A stretch of 64,000 bases of DNA. Origin: Methanomassiliicoccales archaeon. GTDB lineage: Archaea > Thermoplasmatota > Thermoplasmata > RBG-16-68-12 > SOIM01. Location: the NCBI GenBank assembly GCA_004377185.1, contig SOIM01000012.1, positions 100,998-164,997 on the forward strand. The letters are read 5' to 3'. Made by a program: the position numbers and the translations under genes. The notes below the pieces were generated by a model. That model searched no databases and was not told where the DNA came from. It was given only the letters and a program-made list of their open reading frames with translations. Positions 17,927-25,965 of this stretch are shown here, piece after piece; the first letter of the stretch is position 1; each line of letters begins with the position of its first letter.

Positions 17927-18205
17927 TCAGATGTACATTCGGCTGGGTTCCTCTCGCTTCTTCCCTTCCTCCGCGGCTTCTACAACATCTATGGCTAGAA
18001 TCATATGGGTCGGGATTATTCTCCTCCGGCCGGCCATCTCCTTGTGAGACTCATCCAGAAGGATTACGATAGCCTCATCATGCCCTATGACGGTGTATCC
18101 TTCGAACGTCCCGTGGGACAACAGCGGTTTCTCCCTAGTCTCCAGAGACTTCATCCGGTATTTCGACCCTTTTGTAAGCACAAAGTCCTTCTTTTCTCCA
18201 TCCAT
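17927..18205 (-). CDS. Small beta-rich conserved archaeal protein
   Basis: This 92-residue protein starts at ATG 18205, with GAGGTGA seven bases upstream; the open frame extends further but lacks a better start. The pattern KPLLSHGTFEGYTVIGHDEAIVILLDESHKEMAGRRRIIPTHMILAIDVV alternates as in small beta-barrels and superficially recalls Sm-like folds, which is a guess. It lies 5 bases after the upstream winged-helix gene and 10 bases before the next, so an operon is likely. Confidence 0.7.
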   Translation of the reverse strand: MDGEKKDFVLTKGSKYRMKSLETREKPLLSHGTFEGYTVIGHDEAIVILLDESHKEMAGRRRIIPTHMILAIDVVEAAEEGKKREEPSRMYI

Positions 18206-18210
18206 GCTAA

Positions 18211-18669
18211 TCACCTCTTCTTCCTTTCGCAGAGCTTCTGTATGTGTTCCACTGTCATCCTGTAGTTCTCCATAGCCACATCCACGTGAGCTTCCACAAA
18301 ATTCCACGCCTTTGCCAGATTCCCGTATCTTATCCTGTACCCCTTTTTCCGCTCCTTGCCGTCCCTGACCTCAAGGTCCTCGATTATGTCCATGCCTTTC
18401 AGTTTGTTTATGTGGCGATAGATGGTGGGTTTCGTGGTCTTGAGCTTGGTCGAGAGCTGTTCTACCGTCCAGCCCTTTTCCATTCTATCGAAGAAACATT
18501 CCATCAAGAGACGATACGGAACGCTTTCCTTTATCGTCCTGGCATCAGTCTTTGGGTCGTATCCTTTCGGGAAGTATCCGATCTGATTCAGGAATTGGAT
18601 TGCCACTTCGTCCCGGTCCTTGATGGGGGTCAAAGGGGTATTGCTGACTACTGTGATTTCAAATGCCAT
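18211..18669 (-). CDS. Winged-helix regulator (ArsR-like)
   Basis: This 152-residue protein carries a helix-turn-helix at about residues 65-105: KGWTVEQLSTKLKTTKPTIYRHINKLKGMDIIEDLEVRDGKERKKGYRIRY. Long helices follow (FVEAHVDVAMENYRMTVEHIQKL) and probably dimerise the protein. First gene of a three-gene minus-strand run with two very short gaps. Effector unknown. Confidence 0.8.
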   Translation of the reverse strand: MAFEITVVSNTPLTPIKDRDEVAIQFLNQIGYFPKGYDPKTDARTIKESVPYRLLMECFFDRMEKGWTVEQLSTKLKTTKPTIYRHINKLKGMDIIEDLEVRDGKERKKGYRIRYGNLAKAWNFVEAHVDVAMENYRMTVEHIQKLCERKKR

Positions 18670-18787
18670 TTCCTACTCTCCATTACTGAAAGCACTTTAA
18701 CTAGTTATTAGTTTTGATTTCCTTTTCTAGGTGGGGGGGCAAATCGACTAGCTTTCCCCTTATCTCTGAATGGACCGTGTTTCCCCA

Positions 18788-21412
18788 CTACTCTTCAGGC
18801 GGAGGTGGGGACTCCACTTCCACGCTCCCGATCCCTTCGACCTCTGGCTTAGGCCGTCCCATGACAAACATAGAAATCAGTATGATGATCATGAGAACGA
18901 TGACCACTATCACCAGAATCGGTGTGAGGTCCTCTACCTTGGGTGGTATTGCCTCTTCGTAGTCAGGAATCCCATCACCATCTGCGTCGACGTCAGCGTT
19001 GTCGCCTACGCCATCGTTGTCCGTGTCTATGTATTCGAATGGGTTGAGCGGGAATCTGTCTGAGGTGTTTGGAACTCCATCTCCGTCCCAGTCATCGTCA
19101 GCATTGTCTCCCGTTCCATCGCCATCCGTGTCCTTCCACTCCTGGTCGTCCTTCGGAAATGCATCCTGGAAATCGAGAACTCCGTCACCATCGTCGTCCG
19201 GATCGGAATTGTCACCTATCCCGTCGCCATCCGTGTCCTCCCATTCACTGGGATTCTTCGGGAATTCATCCATGGTATCGACAACTCCATCATTGTCATC
19301 ATCCAGGTCCGCGTTGTCACCAATTCCATCACCATCGGTGTCATCCGTTTCGGTCGGATCGTACGGGAAGGCATCGTCCTCGTCCAAGACGCCGTCCCCA
19401 TCATCGTCTGTGTCCAGGTTGTCCCCGATGCCGTCACCATCGAAATCCTGGTATTCATCTGGATTCTTTGGGAACTCGTCTTCGGCATCATCTATTCCGT
19501 CGTTGTCATCGTCCGTATCAGTCTCGTCCCCAACTCCGTCCCCATCAGTGTCCGTCCACTCGGTGTAATCCTTCGGGAAGTCGTCATCTTCATCGAGAAC
19601 TTCATCATTGTCATCATCGTCATCGAGGTTATCTCCAATGCCGTCACCATCAGTGTCCTGATACTCATTCGGATTCTTCGGGAAAGCGTCCTCTCCATCA
19701 GGAACTCCATCGTCATCATCATCCAGGTCCGCGTTGTCACCAATTCCATCGCCGTCGGTATCTTCCCACTCGTTCGGGTCCTTCGGGAAGGCATCGTTCT
19801 CATCCGGAATACCGTCATTGTCATCATCCATGTCCGTGTTGTCGCCAATGCCGTCTCCGTCGGTGTCTTCGTACTCAAAGGGATTCCTCGGGAAATCGTC
19901 CTCTATATCAGGAACCCCATCGTCATCGTCATCCAAATCCGCGTTGTCTCCCACGCCATCTCCGTCGGTGTCAACCCATTCGGAAGGATCAAGTGGGAAT
20001 TCGTCCATGATATCCGGGACTCCATCATTGTCGTCATCGTAATCACTCTGGTCGCCTGTTCCATCACCATCGGTGTCAAAATCAGGAGAATTCGCAACCG
20101 CAATCGTCCAGGGAGACTCGTTGGGAACGAAATCCTCTGCAGAAATCCGGTAGAAGTAGGTCAGCCCATTGACGACTTCAGTGTCTGCATAATACTCTGT
20201 CCAGGCACGTACTTGAGTAAGTCGAGCGTAGGTTATGGCATCCATACTTCTGTAGATGTTGTAGAATGTGAGGTCTGCCTCAGGGTTCCGGTCCCAGGAC
20301 ACGTTGAGCGCATTACCCGTCGCAACCAAATCAACGGAAAGACCAGTGGGGGTTCCTGGAGCGATGGTGTCAACAACTGTCACGAACTTAGTGGCGTTGT
20401 TGTTCGTAGTATCGTTCTCGAAGGGGAATGGAACTGCCTCGACGGTGAGATTGTAGAGACCGTTGATCATCGGTGTCCAAGGGAAGTTCACGAATGTGGA
20501 GTTCTTCGATCCCAGACTGGGTATTAGATATGTGTCCACGAAGCTCTGGTTTATGTAGAAATTCACAACGATGCTAATTTCTTCGTTCAGGCCCACGTTC
20601 TGGATTGTCGCATTGACGGTTACAGGCTCGGTTCTTTCAAGGACATCAGGGATATTAATCGCAGCAACCGTGATATCATGCTCAAATAATATGGGCATGT
20701 AGAAAATGAAGTTCTCCAGGACGGGTGAGTACCCTCGATCATACGCCCATTCAAGCGTTTGCATGGTCGCTATTACGACTCCAGCTCCGAAGTAGATTTC
20801 AACGGCCGCGGGGTCACCCGATACTGGGTCAGAGATGAGAACATCATAGGGCGACGCGATGTTCCTGACAAACCCATGTGAGGCGGAGTTCCATCCATCC
20901 AGCTCTGCGTCCGTTATCAAATTCGGTATGTTGAAGATATCGTGAAGCGGGTCCTCAATCGCCACGTCATTAAACATGTCCTCCTCGGAAGTAAAACCTC
21001 CAGGCATGATAAGTCCGGACCAATCATCGCTGCTCCAGACTGCCATGTGCATCTCAAACACCCCTCCACCAGAAATGAACGCCTCGAACCAAGCTTTGTT
21101 GTTTTCAATGGCCTGGTAGAAGGAGTAGGGTTGTTGTGAGGCAGTCAACACTTTCTCATAGTTCGCCAGATTGACAGAGCCAAAGTCGGCCGAGCTGTAG
21201 GTATCAAAAGGAATTCCGTATGCATTCATTGCGTCTTCATTACTCGTTGTGCCCCATGGGTCCCTGTCTTCGAAGTACGCGACCTTCGTTGGTGGGTCGG
21301 CGCTCACAGTGGTTGGCATGACCACAAAACAAGCACCGAAAAGGGCGAACAGTAGTAGGACAACGAACATTCTTTTAGCAAGCCCACTAAGTCTTCTTCC
21401 AAACCTCAACAT
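18788..21412 (-). CDS. Surface protein with thrombospondin type 3 repeats and a C-terminal membrane anchor
   Basis: This is an 874-residue exported protein. The N-terminal signal (MFVVLLLFALFGACFVV) precedes a GldG/ThuA-like region. CARDB-like (AAINIPDVLERTEPVTVNATIQNVG) and fibronectin-III-like domains follow. Ten full ~35-residue units plus one partial follow, of the form DTDGDGIGDNxDxDDDNDG with x-D-x-FP-x-(N/D)P-x-E-(W/Y). These are calcium-binding thrombospondin type 3 repeats. A transmembrane helix (ILVIVVIVLMIIILISMFVMG) and a short tail end the protein. A calcium-stiffened stalk holding an N-terminal domain off the cell is the expected architecture. GGAGG lies nine bases before ATG 21412. 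Confidence 0.92.
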   Translation of the reverse strand: MLRFGRRLSGLAKRMFVVLLLFALFGACFVVMPTTVSADPPTKVAYFEDRDPWGTTSNEDAMNAYGIPFDTYSSADFGSVNLANYEKVLTASQQPYSFYQAIENNKAWFEAFISGGGVFEMHMAVWSSDDWSGLIMPGGFTSEEDMFNDVAIEDPLHDIFNIPNLITDAELDGWNSASHGFVRNIASPYDVLISDPVSGDPAAVEIYFGAGVVIATMQTLEWAYDRGYSPVLENFIFYMPILFEHDITVAAINIPDVLERTEPVTVNATIQNVGLNEEISIVVNFYINQSFVDTYLIPSLGSKNSTFVNFPWTPMINGLYNLTVEAVPFPFENDTTNNNATKFVTVVDTIAPGTPTGLSVDLVATGNALNVSWDRNPEADLTFYNIYRSMDAITYARLTQVRAWTEYYADTEVVNGLTYFYRISAEDFVPNESPWTIAVANSPDFDTDGDGTGDQSDYDDDNDGVPDIMDEFPLDPSEWVDTDGDGVGDNADLDDDDDGVPDIEDDFPRNPFEYEDTDGDGIGDNTDMDDDNDGIPDENDAFPKDPNEWEDTDGDGIGDNADLDDDDDGVPDGEDAFPKNPNEYQDTDGDGIGDNLDDDDDNDEVLDEDDDFPKDYTEWTDTDGDGVGDETDTDDDNDGIDDAEDEFPKNPDEYQDFDGDGIGDNLDTDDDGDGVLDEDDAFPYDPTETDDTDGDGIGDNADLDDDNDGVVDTMDEFPKNPSEWEDTDGDGIGDNSDPDDDGDGVLDFQDAFPKDDQEWKDTDGDGTGDNADDDWDGDGVPNTSDRFPLNPFEYIDTDNDGVGDNADVDADGDGIPDYEEAIPPKVEDLTPILVIVVIVLMIIILISMFVMGRPKPEVEGIGSVEVESPPPPEE
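18945..20085 (-). repeat. Tandem array encoding ~11 TSP3 units (about 105-bp period)
   Basis: The DNA repeats with a period near 105 bp, reflecting the 35-residue protein unit. Units differ at many third positions, so the array is old or under protein-level selection rather than a fresh duplication. Long mirror open frames on the plus strand (for example 19069-20010) are by-products of this array. Confidence 0.9.
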
Positions 21413-21848
21413 ACATAATCCTCCGCTCTAGGCAGTCCTTTCCAGACTCCCCATCTAACGGCAGGATAGAGAAAGTCTGATTTAAGATTGTCGATGGTAT
21501 TCTAAGAAGGAATAATGAGTGCTCGAACGAGTATCTTTCAAGTCGGAGGTCTTGATCCCACCTCCTAGGTGGTCTAAGCATCCATATTCTTCTTAGGTTG
21601 AGCGGGATGGATTTTGACACGACTTCTGGGAACCGAACGTTATTGGAGATGGCTCACACCCATACAGCTTCAAGGTAATTTCGCAATAAGGAAACCGTGT
21701 TGACGTTGTTGAGAGTAATGAACAAGATCTGTTTCCTATTCCTAACCGATGCCAGAAACGGAAATCGCTCAGGACTCTTATCAGATGAGAAAACCAGTGG
21801 CGAAAGTCTTTTATGTCATCGGGAAGTGTTAACTCTTTGTGAGGAAAA
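21413..21848. other. Intergenic region without recognisable genes
   Basis: About 436 bases separate two divergently oriented genes. I see no convincing gene, RNA or repeat apart from the ribosome binding site GTGAGG ahead of 21849. It should hold the promoters of both neighbours. Confidence 0.5.
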
Positions 21849-22109
21849 ATGCGTTGCGAAAACTGTGGTAAGGAGCTTTCCCTCGAGGCTCAGTTTTGTC
21901 CATATTGTGGAGCCCAAGTAGGGACAGTAACCAAGACGGTAGGCGTGATAGAGGAGGCTGGAAAAAAGACCGTCGACCTTGGAAAGAAAGCGGTTGAGAA
22001 GGGGAAACCTGTTCTCAAGGGTGCGGCCCGTATAACGGGAAAAGCTCTAGGCAAGCTCGGCTCTGCGACTAAGAAAGCTGGGGAGAAACTCAAGAAAACG
22101 GGCGAATAG
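21849..22109 (+). CDS. Zinc-ribbon protein with Lys/Ala/Gly-rich amphipathic tail
   Basis: This 86-residue protein has an N-terminal zinc ribbon, CENCGKELSLEAQFCPYCGAQ (two CxxC pairs). A helical, repetitive tail follows (KKTVDLGKKAVEKGKPVLKGAARITGKALGKLGSATKKAGEKLKK) that resembles apolipoprotein or LEA-like amphipathic repeats. GAGG lies six bases before the ATG. A membrane- or nucleic-acid-associated role is possible; function is unknown. Confidence 0.8.
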   Translation: MRCENCGKELSLEAQFCPYCGAQVGTVTKTVGVIEEAGKKTVDLGKKAVEKGKPVLKGAARITGKALGKLGSATKKAGEKLKKTGE

Positions 22110-22237
22110 TCGAAAGTTGTTGGCCACTCGGAGTGTCAAAAGGCCGCTATGAGATTAAGGGAACTGTAGCTGAGAAGACGTTCAGACTTCTCATCGAATT
22201 ACTATGAAGAAAAGAATGAGAATCGAATTGTCAGATG

Positions 22238-22792
22238 TCACACGTATTTGTCGAGTCTCGTTTCCAATCGAAACGTCAATTTACGTTGTTTTGCCCAAGG
22301 ACACTTTTCCTTCATGGGGCAGTCTTTGCATCCATGAACTCTGGAAAACAAAGGAACAAGAACAAAACCAACGATGAAAAAGGACAATACCAGAAGCAAG
22401 TAGTAGAGGGTAAAATTCCCCAATAGTAGAATGACACCTCCAAGCAAAGGAAATATCCATATCAAAGAGAAGACTGGTATGTAGGTCTTGAACATTCTTG
22501 GAAATTGGGAGGGGTCCCCTTTCTTGAAGAATCTAGAGGATATCGTCCCATAGCCGCATGGGCAACATCTCTTGTCATACGAAGGACAATGAGAGCATAT
22601 CAGTGTCCAAAAGAGGACGATTCCTATGATACAGAAGAAGAGGTACAAAACACCGAACAACACCCAAAGGTGAAACAGTATTACCGATCCAAGGGCGTAG
22701 GTCAACATCCCGGGAATGTTGTTCAACAAGGCTTCTTTTCTCGTATATTCGATGGAAACCCGATTTGATGCAGCTTCATGTGCTTCATTCAT
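22238..22792 (-). CDS. Membrane protein with cysteine motifs
   Basis: This 184-residue protein has four predicted membrane helices in two pairs (MLTYALGSVILFHLWVLFGVLYLFFCIIGIVLFW; IPVFSLIWIFPLLGGVILLL with YYLLLVLSFFIVGFVLVPLF). Each pair is followed by a Cys-rich segment: CSHCPSYDKRCCPCGYG and CKDCPMKEKCPW. The spacing suggests zinc or iron-sulfur binding at the membrane face. No family is recognised. Confidence 0.75.
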   Translation of the reverse strand: MNEAHEAASNRVSIEYTRKEALLNNIPGMLTYALGSVILFHLWVLFGVLYLFFCIIGIVLFWTLICSHCPSYDKRCCPCGYGTISSRFFKKGDPSQFPRMFKTYIPVFSLIWIFPLLGGVILLLGNFTLYYLLLVLSFFIVGFVLVPLFSRVHGCKDCPMKEKCPWAKQRKLTFRLETRLDKYV

Positions 22793-22928
22793 TTAGGTTC
22801 GTAGACAGATGGCTTCAAAGGGATTTATTCTTTGGGAGATATCCCTCCTAAATGTGACAAAGATGAAGGAGGGCTGGGAGTGTGATTTGTGGTGCAAATC
22901 GTGAACCCGTATGAAGCCCCCTTCCTTC

Positions 22929-23105
22929 CTAGTTCCCCCAAAGGATCTTGCCGTTCATTTTCCTTATCTTCTCAAAAAGTGAGGAGAATATTTGAGACAT
23001 TTCTGGCAACTTGCCCAAAATACCACTATCGATTGAAGTGGCAATGTACCAGTTAGGATTTCCGCTTGTGTTAGGAACATCAAATTTTGGCACCGCTAGA
23101 TTCAT
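22929..23105 (-). CDS. Small hypothetical protein, 58 residues
   Basis: A strong ribosome binding site, AAGGAG, lies five bases before ATG 23105, which decides this start. The peptide begins MNLAVPKFDVPN and contains WYIATSIDSGILGKLPEMSQIFSSLFEKIRK. It is downstream of, and on the same strand as, the DUF5320-like gene. The first residues recall the NifX/NafY-type start MKIAVP, but the rest does not match that fold. Function unknown. Confidence 0.5.
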   Translation of the reverse strand: MNLAVPKFDVPNTSGNPNWYIATSIDSGILGKLPEMSQIFSSLFEKIRKMNGKILWGN

Positions 23106-23234
23106 GTTTTCTCCTTGCGGGGCCATGAGCTGGGAAAAGAACTCTCAGGTCATTTTGAGAAGGTGGAAGTCCCAACTGAATAGGGGGAAGCCGGAGAGGC
23201 CCACAAATTGAAGGCAGTGGGAAAAATGCTCGAG

Positions 23235-23420
23235 CTATCCTCTCAACTCTTTGATTTTTTGCTCCACTCCCTGAATTTCCTTTTCCAATTCCTTCTTGTA
23301 TTTCTCCAACATCTCTATTTCTTCTTCTTTACTGAGGAAGAATCGATGCCTTGGAGTGTACCAACAACACCTGTATGGTACGCAGGTGCATCTTCCATTG
23401 TTTGTCGGTTCGCAACACAT
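23235..23420 (-). CDS. DUF5320-like small Cys-rich coiled-coil protein
   Basis: This 61-residue protein has a Cys/Arg-rich head (CCEPTNNGRCTCVPYRCCWYTPRHRFFLS) and a C-terminal coiled coil (KEEEIEMLEKYKKELEKEIQGVEQKIKELR). That layout is typical of DUF5320 proteins found near redox and HxlR/nitrogenase-cofactor-like genes. GAGGTGAG precedes the ATG by six bases. It is divergent from an HxlR regulator, and the shared intergenic region holds inverted repeats, suggesting co-regulation. Confidence 0.7.
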   Translation of the reverse strand: MCCEPTNNGRCTCVPYRCCWYTPRHRFFLSKEEEIEMLEKYKKELEKEIQGVEQKIKELRG

Positions 23421-23434
23421 ATTCTCACCTCGAA

Positions 23435-23474
23435 ATACCTACGAGAGATAGGTATAGTTTCAAGAGTAGGTATA
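23435..23474. promoter_or_regulatory. Candidate HxlR operator: inverted repeat plus a third half-site
   Basis: ATACCTA (23435-23441) and TAGGTAT (23449-23455) form a perfect 7-bp inverted repeat with a 7-base spacer. A third TAGGTAT occurs at 23468-23474, 19 bases after the second. The sites lie between the start of the DUF5320-like gene and the promoter of the HxlR gene. HxlR proteins bind such dyads as dimers. The minus-strand version CTATACC overlaps a likely TATA region, so repression is plausible. Confidence 0.65.
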
Positions 23475-23539
23475 GAATGAGAAGTATTAAAACTTAGAAG
23501 TTTATACTGATTTACCAAGTATCATCCAGGTGACGTAGC

Positions 23540-23887
23540 ATGGAAGAAGAAAGCAATTGCAGGGAAAACGAGGAATGCCTCTGTCCCATTCGAGGAATAA
23601 TAAACGTGGTAAGTAGGAAATGGGCAATATGCATAGTGAGTCAGTTGCAAAGCAAGAATCCTCTGAGATATAGCGAGATTAAGGCCACGCTAAGAGAAAT
23701 AAGTCCCAAGGCTCTCTCAGATACCCTTAGAAAGCTAAGAGAAGAAGGCCTGGTCGAAAGAAGCGTGTACCCAGAAACTCCTCCTCGCGTCGAATATTCA
23801 CTGACGAGTGAAGGAAAGGAATTGAAGACCGCCTTGGCGCCTTTGGTCAAATGGGTACGGGAAAAAACGAAGAGATCTGATGTTTGA
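23540..23887 (+). CDS. HxlR-family transcription regulator
   Basis: This 115-residue winged-helix regulator has the family pattern CPIRGIINVVSRKWAICIVSQL, RYSEIKATLREISPKALSDTLRKLREEGLVERSVYPETPPRVEYSLTSEGKEL. HxlR proteins often sense reactive electrophiles or redox state through Cys residues. Here Cys lie near the N-terminus (NCRENEECLCPI) and in the first core helix. AGGTGA precedes ATG 23540 by six bases, and GTTTATACT near 23500 is a possible TATA box. It probably controls itself and the divergent DUF5320-like gene through the repeats at 23435-23474. Confidence 0.92.
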   Translation: MEEESNCRENEECLCPIRGIINVVSRKWAICIVSQLQSKNPLRYSEIKATLREISPKALSDTLRKLREEGLVERSVYPETPPRVEYSLTSEGKELKTALAPLVKWVREKTKRSDV

Positions 23888-23975
23888 CACATTCACATGC
23901 TTGGGATGAGCGCTTTTCTGTTCGTTTGCAGGAGTGCGCCTATTGTGGAGGATTTTGTCTGAGCAGTATTTTGAT

Positions 23976-24059
23976 GCGAGGGCGAGGATTTGAACCCCGG
24001 GACCACTTCTGGAACAGATCTTGAGTCTGTCGCCTTTGACCAGTCTTGGCTACCCTCGC
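23976..24059 (-). tRNA. tRNA-Leu (anticodon CAA)
   Basis: An 84-base type II tRNA. Acceptor GCGAGGG/CCCTCGC encloses the anticodon stem ACAGA/TCTGT with loop CTCAAGA, anticodon CAA. A long variable arm and T loop TTCAAAT follow. CCA is not encoded. The long variable arm with the CAA anticodon fixes it as leucine. Confidence 0.95.
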
Positions 24060-24185
24060 GTCCTACGTTGAATGTAAATTGGCTATAATAAGATTATCAG
24101 GTGAAGCATAGCCAGACCCCCTTCCGGCCACCAAATGACCGAAAAGAGAGAAAAGTTTGAATCTCACTAGGGCATTATCTGTACG

Positions 24186-24575
24186 ATGCCCGACTATCGC
24201 GTCCCGAAAAACGAGCAGATCCTAGACGCGCTGAAGAGCATTTTCCTTAGGAGGAGGACGGTAAGTTCCCAGAGGGAGCTCAAGAAGCTCGTCGAGAAGG
24301 AACTGCGGTCCGATGAGGAATTCAAGGTGGGTGAGCAGCGATTGAGGCACATCGTATTGGACTCCGGTCTATTGGACGTGGACATCCATTGCAGGGAAAG
24401 CCTGGAGAAGAGGCACCTTTCGAAATGCCCTGTCTGCGAATCCAAATTGAAGAAGGTGAGGAACCTAACGGTCTTCGGAGGTACGGTCACGCTAGGCTTC
24501 AAATGCCCCAGGTGCGCCTATTGGAGCGGGCTGAGGAAAAGAGTTCCCATGCGGTACGTTTTCACGAGGAGATAG
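24186..24575 (+). CDS. Archaeal zinc-ribbon protein
   Basis: This 129-residue protein has an N-terminal helical winged-helix-like half (ILDALKSIFLRRRTVSSQRELKKLVEKELRSD). The C-terminal zinc ribbon has CPVCESKL and CPRCAYWSG, and ends in RRVPMRYVF-like basic residues. It lies one base before the metallo-beta-lactamase gene, so the two are probably co-transcribed and may act together on RNA or DNA; that link is inference. Confidence 0.8.
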   Translation: MPDYRVPKNEQILDALKSIFLRRRTVSSQRELKKLVEKELRSDEEFKVGEQRLRHIVLDSGLLDVDIHCRESLEKRHLSKCPVCESKLKKVRNLTVFGGTVTLGFKCPRCAYWSGLRKRVPMRYVFTRR

Positions 24576-24576
24576 C

Positions 24577-25536
24577 TTGGAGGTCTTTCTGGAGAATGGG
24601 ATACACGTCAGAGATGGGATAAGAGAAGTCGTCCTGGACCCGAGGAGGCACACGCAGGCGGCCATTGTGAGCCATGCCCATCTGGACCACCTGATACCTG
24701 GAGCGCTAATGACTCCAGAGACCCTTGAGATCATGAAGGTCAGGACAGGTCTGTCAAACGGGACACGCCTAGGCTACAATGAAGAGAGAGAATTCAGCGG
24801 CCTCACCGTCTCATTCAGGGAAGCTGGACACGTGTTCGGGTCTGCTATGGTGAGAATAGGGGACGTTCTATACACGGGGGATGTGAACCCGGAGGGCGGA
24901 CTGACCTGCGGACAAGCTAGAGGAGAGAAGTGCGACATCCTGATTATTGAGTCCACTTACGGGAAGCCCGGTTTCTGTTTTCCTCCAAAGAAGGAGATTG
25001 AGGATGACCTATTGAGCTGGGTTGGCACACAACTTGAGGAGTCCCCAGTTGCGATTGGATCGTACGAGTTCGGCAAGGCCCAGGAGCTCATTGCTTTGAT
25101 GAACCGCCTCAACTGTGAAGTAGTAGTGACTGAACCCATTGCCGACATTGCTGATGTCTACCGCGCCCACGGAATTCCCCTCAGGTACAGGAGGTTCGAG
25201 GACCTTACACCTCAGGAGAGAAGGGAACCTCATGTGTATGTCGTGGCGAAACGGGAGTTGAAGAGGCCTTTGAGCGGGGAAATGGTCAAGTTCAAAGAAG
25301 CCGGAGGGAAGTCCTGCTATGTCTCGGGTTGGTGCGGCATATACAATTACACTGGTAGCTACGACATAGATGCTCAGTTCCCCTTCAGTGACCATGGAGA
25401 TTTCGATTCTCTCATGGGATTTGTGAAGGCATGCTCTCCGGATGTTGTATACACATGTCACGGTCACCCAAAAGATCTCGCGGCCGAGATTCGGGATACA
25501 CTGGGCATAAGAGCCGAGGCGGTCAAGAAGCTGTGA
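24577..25536 (+). CDS. Metallo-beta-lactamase-fold nuclease (mRNA 3'-end-processing/exonuclease-like)
   Basis: This 319-residue MBL-fold protein of the beta-CASP-like/exonuclease group has metal ligands in VSHAHLDH, AGHVFGSAMV and LYTGDVN. IIESTYGKPGFCFP follows, and the late FSDHGDFDSLMGFV and TCHGHP complete the site. Family members process RNA 3' ends or act in DNA repair. GAGGAGAT just upstream supports the TTG start at 24577, one base after the zinc-ribbon gene. The PPC-domain gene follows after 9 bases. Confidence 0.85.
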   Translation: MEVFLENGIHVRDGIREVVLDPRRHTQAAIVSHAHLDHLIPGALMTPETLEIMKVRTGLSNGTRLGYNEEREFSGLTVSFREAGHVFGSAMVRIGDVLYTGDVNPEGGLTCGQARGEKCDILIIESTYGKPGFCFPPKKEIEDDLLSWVGTQLEESPVAIGSYEFGKAQELIALMNRLNCEVVVTEPIADIADVYRAHGIPLRYRRFEDLTPQERREPHVYVVAKRELKRPLSGEMVKFKEAGGKSCYVSGWCGIYNYTGSYDIDAQFPFSDHGDFDSLMGFVKACSPDVVYTCHGHPKDLAAEIRDTLGIRAEAVKKL

Positions 25537-25545
25537 GGGTCATCT

Positions 25546-25965
25546 ATGAAATCTAGTGAGGAGAAGAATCTGATCATTGCGAAGCTGGATGATGGTGAAA
25601 ATCTCTTTGAATCGCTGAAGGAGATCATTGAGAAGCATGGGATCAAAAACGGTCTCGTACTCTCTGGGATAGGGATGTTGCGCAATTTCGTCCTTGGATA
25701 TTATGATGGGTCAGAGTATCAGAAGAAGGAGTTCAAAGACCCATGTGAATTGCTGTCCCTTCAAGGGAGCATAACCACGAAAGGCGAGACCGTGATTCAC
25801 CTTCACACCTCCCTGGCGGACGAGAGCAGGAATGTCATTGGGGGTCACTTGTTCGAAGCCGAGGTCTGTTCTTTGAATGAGCTTGTGATCCGGAGACTGG
25901 ATGATGTTGTACTTTCCCGAAAACTAAATCCTGCCACTGGTCTCAAGGAGCTCCAGATTTCCTGA
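25546..25965 (+). CDS. PPC-domain (DUF296) protein
   Basis: This 139-residue single-domain protein matches the plants-and-prokaryotes-conserved domain: IIAKLDDGENLFESLKEIIEKHGIKNGLVLSGIGMLRNFVLGYYD, LLSLQGSIT, IHLHTSLADESRNVIGGHLFEAEV, LELVIRRLD-like end. The HLH and GGHL residues form the conserved metal-binding-like patch of the trimeric fold. Prokaryotic members are small and of uncertain role; in plants the domain accompanies AT-hooks. The stop region overlaps the opposing MFS gene by 42 bases. Confidence 0.88.
   Translation: MKSSEEKNLIIAKLDDGENLFESLKEIIEKHGIKNGLVLSGIGMLRNFVLGYYDGSEYQKKEFKDPCELLSLQGSITTKGETVIHLHTSLADESRNVIGGHLFEAEVCSLNELVIRRLDDVVLSRKLNPATGLKELQIS

Noticed and set aside
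19069..20010. Long plus-strand frame of 313 codons rich in His/Arg
   Set aside because: It is the mirror of the TSP3 repeat coding strand; its composition follows from the repeated Asp/Gly codons on the other strand.
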